DNA from: Alphaproteobacteria bacterium
GTDB lineage: Bacteria; Pseudomonadota; Alphaproteobacteria; Rhodobacterales; Rhodobacteraceae
Reading direction: 5' to 3'
DNA: 6,158 nucleotides
Assembly: GCA_030425945.1 (NCBI GenBank)
Contig: JAUHZL010000187.1
Location: 1-6,158 of the forward strand
The position numbers were made by a program, and so were the translations under genes. This document shows positions 3,856-6,158 of this stretch, piece after piece; position 1 is the first letter of the stretch, and each line of letters starts with the position of its first letter. The notes under the pieces were generated by a model. The model searched no databases and was not told the DNA's origin. It was given only the letters and a program-made list of their open reading frames with translations.

Positions 3856-5649
3856 ATGTTCCGCCGGAAGATCCTTGAGCGGCAGTCCGAGCCCGATGCC
3901 CTCGACCAGCTGCTCGTGGTCGTCACGCCGAGATCGGTTCTGGCAGTGCTGGCGCTAGCGGGTGTGCTGGCTGTCGCGCTGATATGGAGCGTGACGGCGC
4001 GTATCCCGGTGAAGGTGGACGGACAGGGGATCCTAATGCGGCCGGGCTTCGTGACCCAACTGCAAGCCTCGGCCGAGGGGCGGATCACCAACATCCTCAT
4101 CGCGCCGGGTGACCGGATCGCCGCGGGCGAGGCCGTGGCCGCGCTCTCGCAGCCCGCCATCGAACGCGAGCTGGACCGGCTGAACGCCCAGTTCGACATC
4201 CGCCGCGCCTACGCCAATCGCCAGATCGCGCTGGCCACGCGGGCCCGCGAGCTCGAGAAGGCGTTCTCAGACGAGCGCCGCGGTGAGATCGAGGAGCAGC
4301 TCGCCTCGCTTGAGGACCTTCGGCGCACCTCGGTCGACCAACGCGAGATCGCGCTGGCCGACCGGCGGGACAAGCTCGCGAGGATCGAGGGACTGTTGGA
4401 GCGCCAGCGCGGCCAGCAGCAGGAGCGCATGGACGGCGTCGCGAGCCTCGCCGAGCGCGGGCTCGTCAACAACGGCGCGCTCCTCAGCGCTCTGGCTGCC
4501 GTCACCTCCTCGGCCATCGAGGCGGCTCGCGTCGAGCTTCAGATCAGCGAGACGCGACTCTCCGAGATCAGCGCCGTCGAGGAGGAGCTCCAGCTGATCC
4601 GGGAGATACAGAATGCCCGCGCCGAGCTGACGCGGATCGACATTGAGGAGCAGCAGTCTGAGCGCGGCTTCCAGAGCCTGATCCGCGCCGAGCAGGAGAC
4701 AGTCGAAGAGATCGCTGCGCAGATCCGCAGCGCCCGACAGGAGCTTGCGAGCGCCCGTAGGATCACGAGCCCGTTCGACGCCGTGGTGCTTGAGCGGCTG
4801 GCCGACGAGAGCGAGTTGATCGGCGTCGGCGGCCCCGTAGCGATGGTCCGGCTGATCCCGCAGCGCCCGTTCCTGCGCGTGTCGCTCTCGCCAGACGCGG
4901 AGCAGGGCGCGTTCCGCATCGCGCTCAACGGCGCCCCCTCCGACCCGCTGCCCACCGACGCGACCGGCTCGCAGGTCGCTGCGGCGCTCGCGGCGATGCC
5001 GGCACTCGACGGCTGGGAGGTGGTGGGCGACGGCCGCCTCGACGCCGGTCCCGTGGACATCCGCTTCGTCGCCGGACCGGAGGGCGTCGCGGCGCCGGAA
5101 CTCGACGTGGAGATGCGCGACCGCGACCTCTGGACGGTGGACGAACGGCCGGCGACAGGGTCGGCGCGCATCCTCGGCGTCCATGCGCCGGACCGCCCGC
5201 TGGTCCATGTCGGCTTCTTCCCGATTGGCCTCGCCAAGCAGATCGCCCCAAGCCTCGAGATCCGCATCGACCCCTCCAGCGTCGACCGCGAGCGCTTCGG
5301 ATCGCTGGTCGGGACAGTGACGAGCGTCTCGGAGTTCGCGATCACCGAGGAGGGGTTGATGCAGGTCGTCGGCAACAGCCAGATCGCGCAGTCGCTCGTC
5401 GGCCCCGGCGGCGGGGTCATCATGATCGAGGCCGCGCTCAACCCCGACCCCGACGACCCGAGCGGCTTCGAATGGACCTCCAGGAGCCCCGACTTTGCAG
5501 TCACCGAGGGCACCACGACCACAGCGCACGTCGTGACGGAGGATCGCTTGCCGATCTCCTTCTTGATCCCGCTTCTGCGGCGCTGGCTGCTCGGCGAGAG
5601 GGCGACGCCGGCGACCGCCGTCGAGGCGGCGCAGAGACCCGCCCAATGA
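3856..5649 (+). CDS. NHLM-type HlyD-family secretion protein (periplasmic adaptor of the peptide exporter)
   Basis: A 597-residue membrane fusion protein that should link the inner-membrane exporter to the outer membrane for export of the mature peptide. AGGAG at 3842-3846, 9 bases before the ATG, is a strong ribosome binding site. There is a short cytoplasmic N-terminus, then one membrane helix at residues about 26-47. A lipoyl-like half follows (GQGILMRPGFV; IAPGDRIAAGE). Residues about 103-300 are a long Glu/Arg/Ala/Leu-rich coiled-coil hairpin, followed by the second lipoyl half (RRITSPFDAVV). The C-terminal part (IDPSSVDRERFGSLVGTVTSVSEF, shown in part by SVSEFAITEEGLMQVVGN, and PISFLIPLLRRWLLG) is typical of the secretion proteins of NHLM bacteriocin systems. 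Unusually, residues about 349-422 form an extra domain (separate entry). The stop overlaps the next gene's start (ATGA), implying coupled translation of adaptor and transporter. Confidence 0.9.
   Translation: MFRRKILERQSEPDALDQLLVVVTPRSVLAVLALAGVLAVALIWSVTARIPVKVDGQGILMRPGFVTQLQASAEGRITNILIAPGDRIAAGEAVAALSQPAIERELDRLNAQFDIRRAYANRQIALATRARELEKAFSDERRGEIEEQLASLEDLRRTSVDQREIALADRRDKLARIEGLLERQRGQQQERMDGVASLAERGLVNNGALLSALAAVTSSAIEAARVELQISETRLSEISAVEEELQLIREIQNARAELTRIDIEEQQSERGFQSLIRAEQETVEEIAAQIRSARQELASARRITSPFDAVVLERLADESELIGVGGPVAMVRLIPQRPFLRVSLSPDAEQGAFRIALNGAPSDPLPTDATGSQVAAALAAMPALDGWEVVGDGRLDAGPVDIRFVAGPEGVAAPELDVEMRDRDLWTVDERPATGSARILGVHAPDRPLVHVGFFPIGLAKQIAPSLEIRIDPSSVDRERFGSLVGTVTSVSEFAITEEGLMQVVGNSQIAQSLVGPGGGVIMIEAALNPDPDDPSGFEWTSRSPDFAVTEGTTTTAHVVTEDRLPISFLIPLLRRWLLGERATPATAVEAAQRPAQ
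4900..5121 (+). other. Inserted domain within the HlyD protein
   Basis: Residues about 349-422 (GAFRIALNG, then DATGSQVAAALAAMPAL, then GPVDIRFVAGPEG) interrupt the usual adaptor sequence between the second lipoyl half and the C-terminal barrel. The pattern matches, from memory, a beta-rich repeat common in large secreted and phage-related proteins, roughly GTFTLTFNG...NATAAQVQAAL.ALP...GPVTVTFTG. I know no standard name for it. The domain limits are judged by eye. Confidence 0.55.
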
Positions 5650-6158
5650 CCGCCACGACCGCCGACGCTTCTTCCCCGCTCGCCCCTTCGGACGCGAAGG
5701 CCAAGCCCGCCTATCCGAAGCGCGCGGCGCGGGTGAAGACGCCCTTCATCCAGCAGCTTGAAGCGGCGGAGTGCGGCGCGGCGGCGCTCGGCGCGATGCT
5801 CGCCCATCACGGACGCTGGGTCCCGCTGGCGGAGCTGCGGCGGCAATGCGGCGTCTCCCGGGACGGCTCGAAGGCGGCGAACGTGCTCCGCGCGGCGCGG
5901 CGCTACGGCATGGTCGCGAAGGGATACTCCAAGGGCGTTGAGAGCGTTAAAGGCGTGAATCTGCCCTTCGTCGTGTTCTGGGAGTTCAACCACTTCCTCG
6001 TGGTTGAGGGCTGGAACACCACGCATGTGATGCTGAACGACCCCGCGGTCGGGCATCGCAGCGTCACTTGGCGCCAGTTCGACGAGGGCTTCACCGGCGT
6101 CGCGCTTGTGATGACGCCCGGACCGGAGTTCGAGAAGGGCGGCGCGCGCCCCGCCGTC
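5646..6158 (+). CDS. NHLM-type peptidase-containing ABC exporter, N-terminal C39 domain (runs off the window)
   Basis: The first 171 residues of an exporter that should cut the precursor after Gly-Gly and pump out the core. The ATG at 5646 overlaps the HlyD stop in ATGA; this is chosen because it opens directly into the domain. After a variable Ala/Lys-rich start of about 32 residues comes a C39 cysteine peptidase: FIQQLEAAECGAAALGAML gives the oxyanion-hole Gln37 and catalytic Cys43, FNHFLVVEGW gives His116, and LNDPAVG gives Asp132, so all four key residues are present. Blocks RRQCGVSRDGSKAANVLRAA and RQFDEGFTGVALVM are also typical. The membrane domain and ATPase lie beyond the right edge and cannot be assessed. 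With the upstream Gly-Gly leader and HlyD adaptor this completes the export side of the cluster. Confidence 0.92.
   Translation, partial: MTATTADASSPLAPSDAKAKPAYPKRAARVKTPFIQQLEAAECGAAALGAMLAHHGRWVPLAELRRQCGVSRDGSKAANVLRAARRYGMVAKGYSKGVESVKGVNLPFVVFWEFNHFLVVEGWNTTHVMLNDPAVGHRSVTWRQFDEGFTGVALVMTPGPEFEKGGARPAV

Noticed and set aside
4539..6056. Long minus-strand frames opposite the HlyD and exporter genes
   Set aside because: Both + strand genes show clear family motifs and coupled ATGA overlap; the antisense frames are Ser/Arg-rich without motifs.

Overview
The window reads as a GC-rich proteobacterial chromosome or plasmid segment. An alphaproteobacterium, for example of the Rhizobiales or Rhodospirillales, is my best guess from base composition, codon use and the flanking IS21-type element, but nothing here fixes the taxon. 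It carries most of a ribosomally made, post-translationally modified peptide (RiPP) export cluster on the + strand: precursor, cobalamin-type radical SAM maturase, HlyD-like adaptor, and a C39 peptidase/ABC exporter cut off by the right edge.

Layout. Bases 1-236 are the right end of an IS21-family insertion sequence: the C-terminus of the IstB helper ATPase, an 8-bp hairpin, and two copies of a 19-bp terminal repeat ending in TTGACA. Bases 237-599 hold no convincing gene and form the upstream region of the precursor; the heptamer GCATTAC occurs three times in it. Bases 600-1607 encode a 335-residue precursor. A Cys-free leader of about 185 residues contains an SCP2 (sterol carrier)-like segment and ends in a double-glycine site. 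The core of about 150 residues has Cys, or Thr/Ser in three cases, at every fifth position for 25 consecutive repeats. A 9-bp GC hairpin follows the stop codon and could set a high precursor-to-enzyme ratio. Bases 1784-3838 encode a B12-binding radical SAM enzyme of the 'RiPP maturation radical SAM protein 1' type. Bases 3856-5649 encode an NHLM-type HlyD secretion protein with an unusual inserted domain. Bases 5646-6158 encode the N-terminal C39 peptidase domain of the exporter, overlapping the previous gene by 4 bases.

Working model (inference). The SCP2-like leader is recognised by the radical SAM enzyme, which modifies the Cys-every-five-residues core. The C39 domain cuts after Gly-Gly, and the ABC/HlyD complex exports the product. 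The enzyme and export families are familiar. The precursor is the novel part: the strict period-5 Cys array, the acidic residues locked to one register, and the SCP2-like leader. The chemistry and function of the product cannot be read from the sequence.
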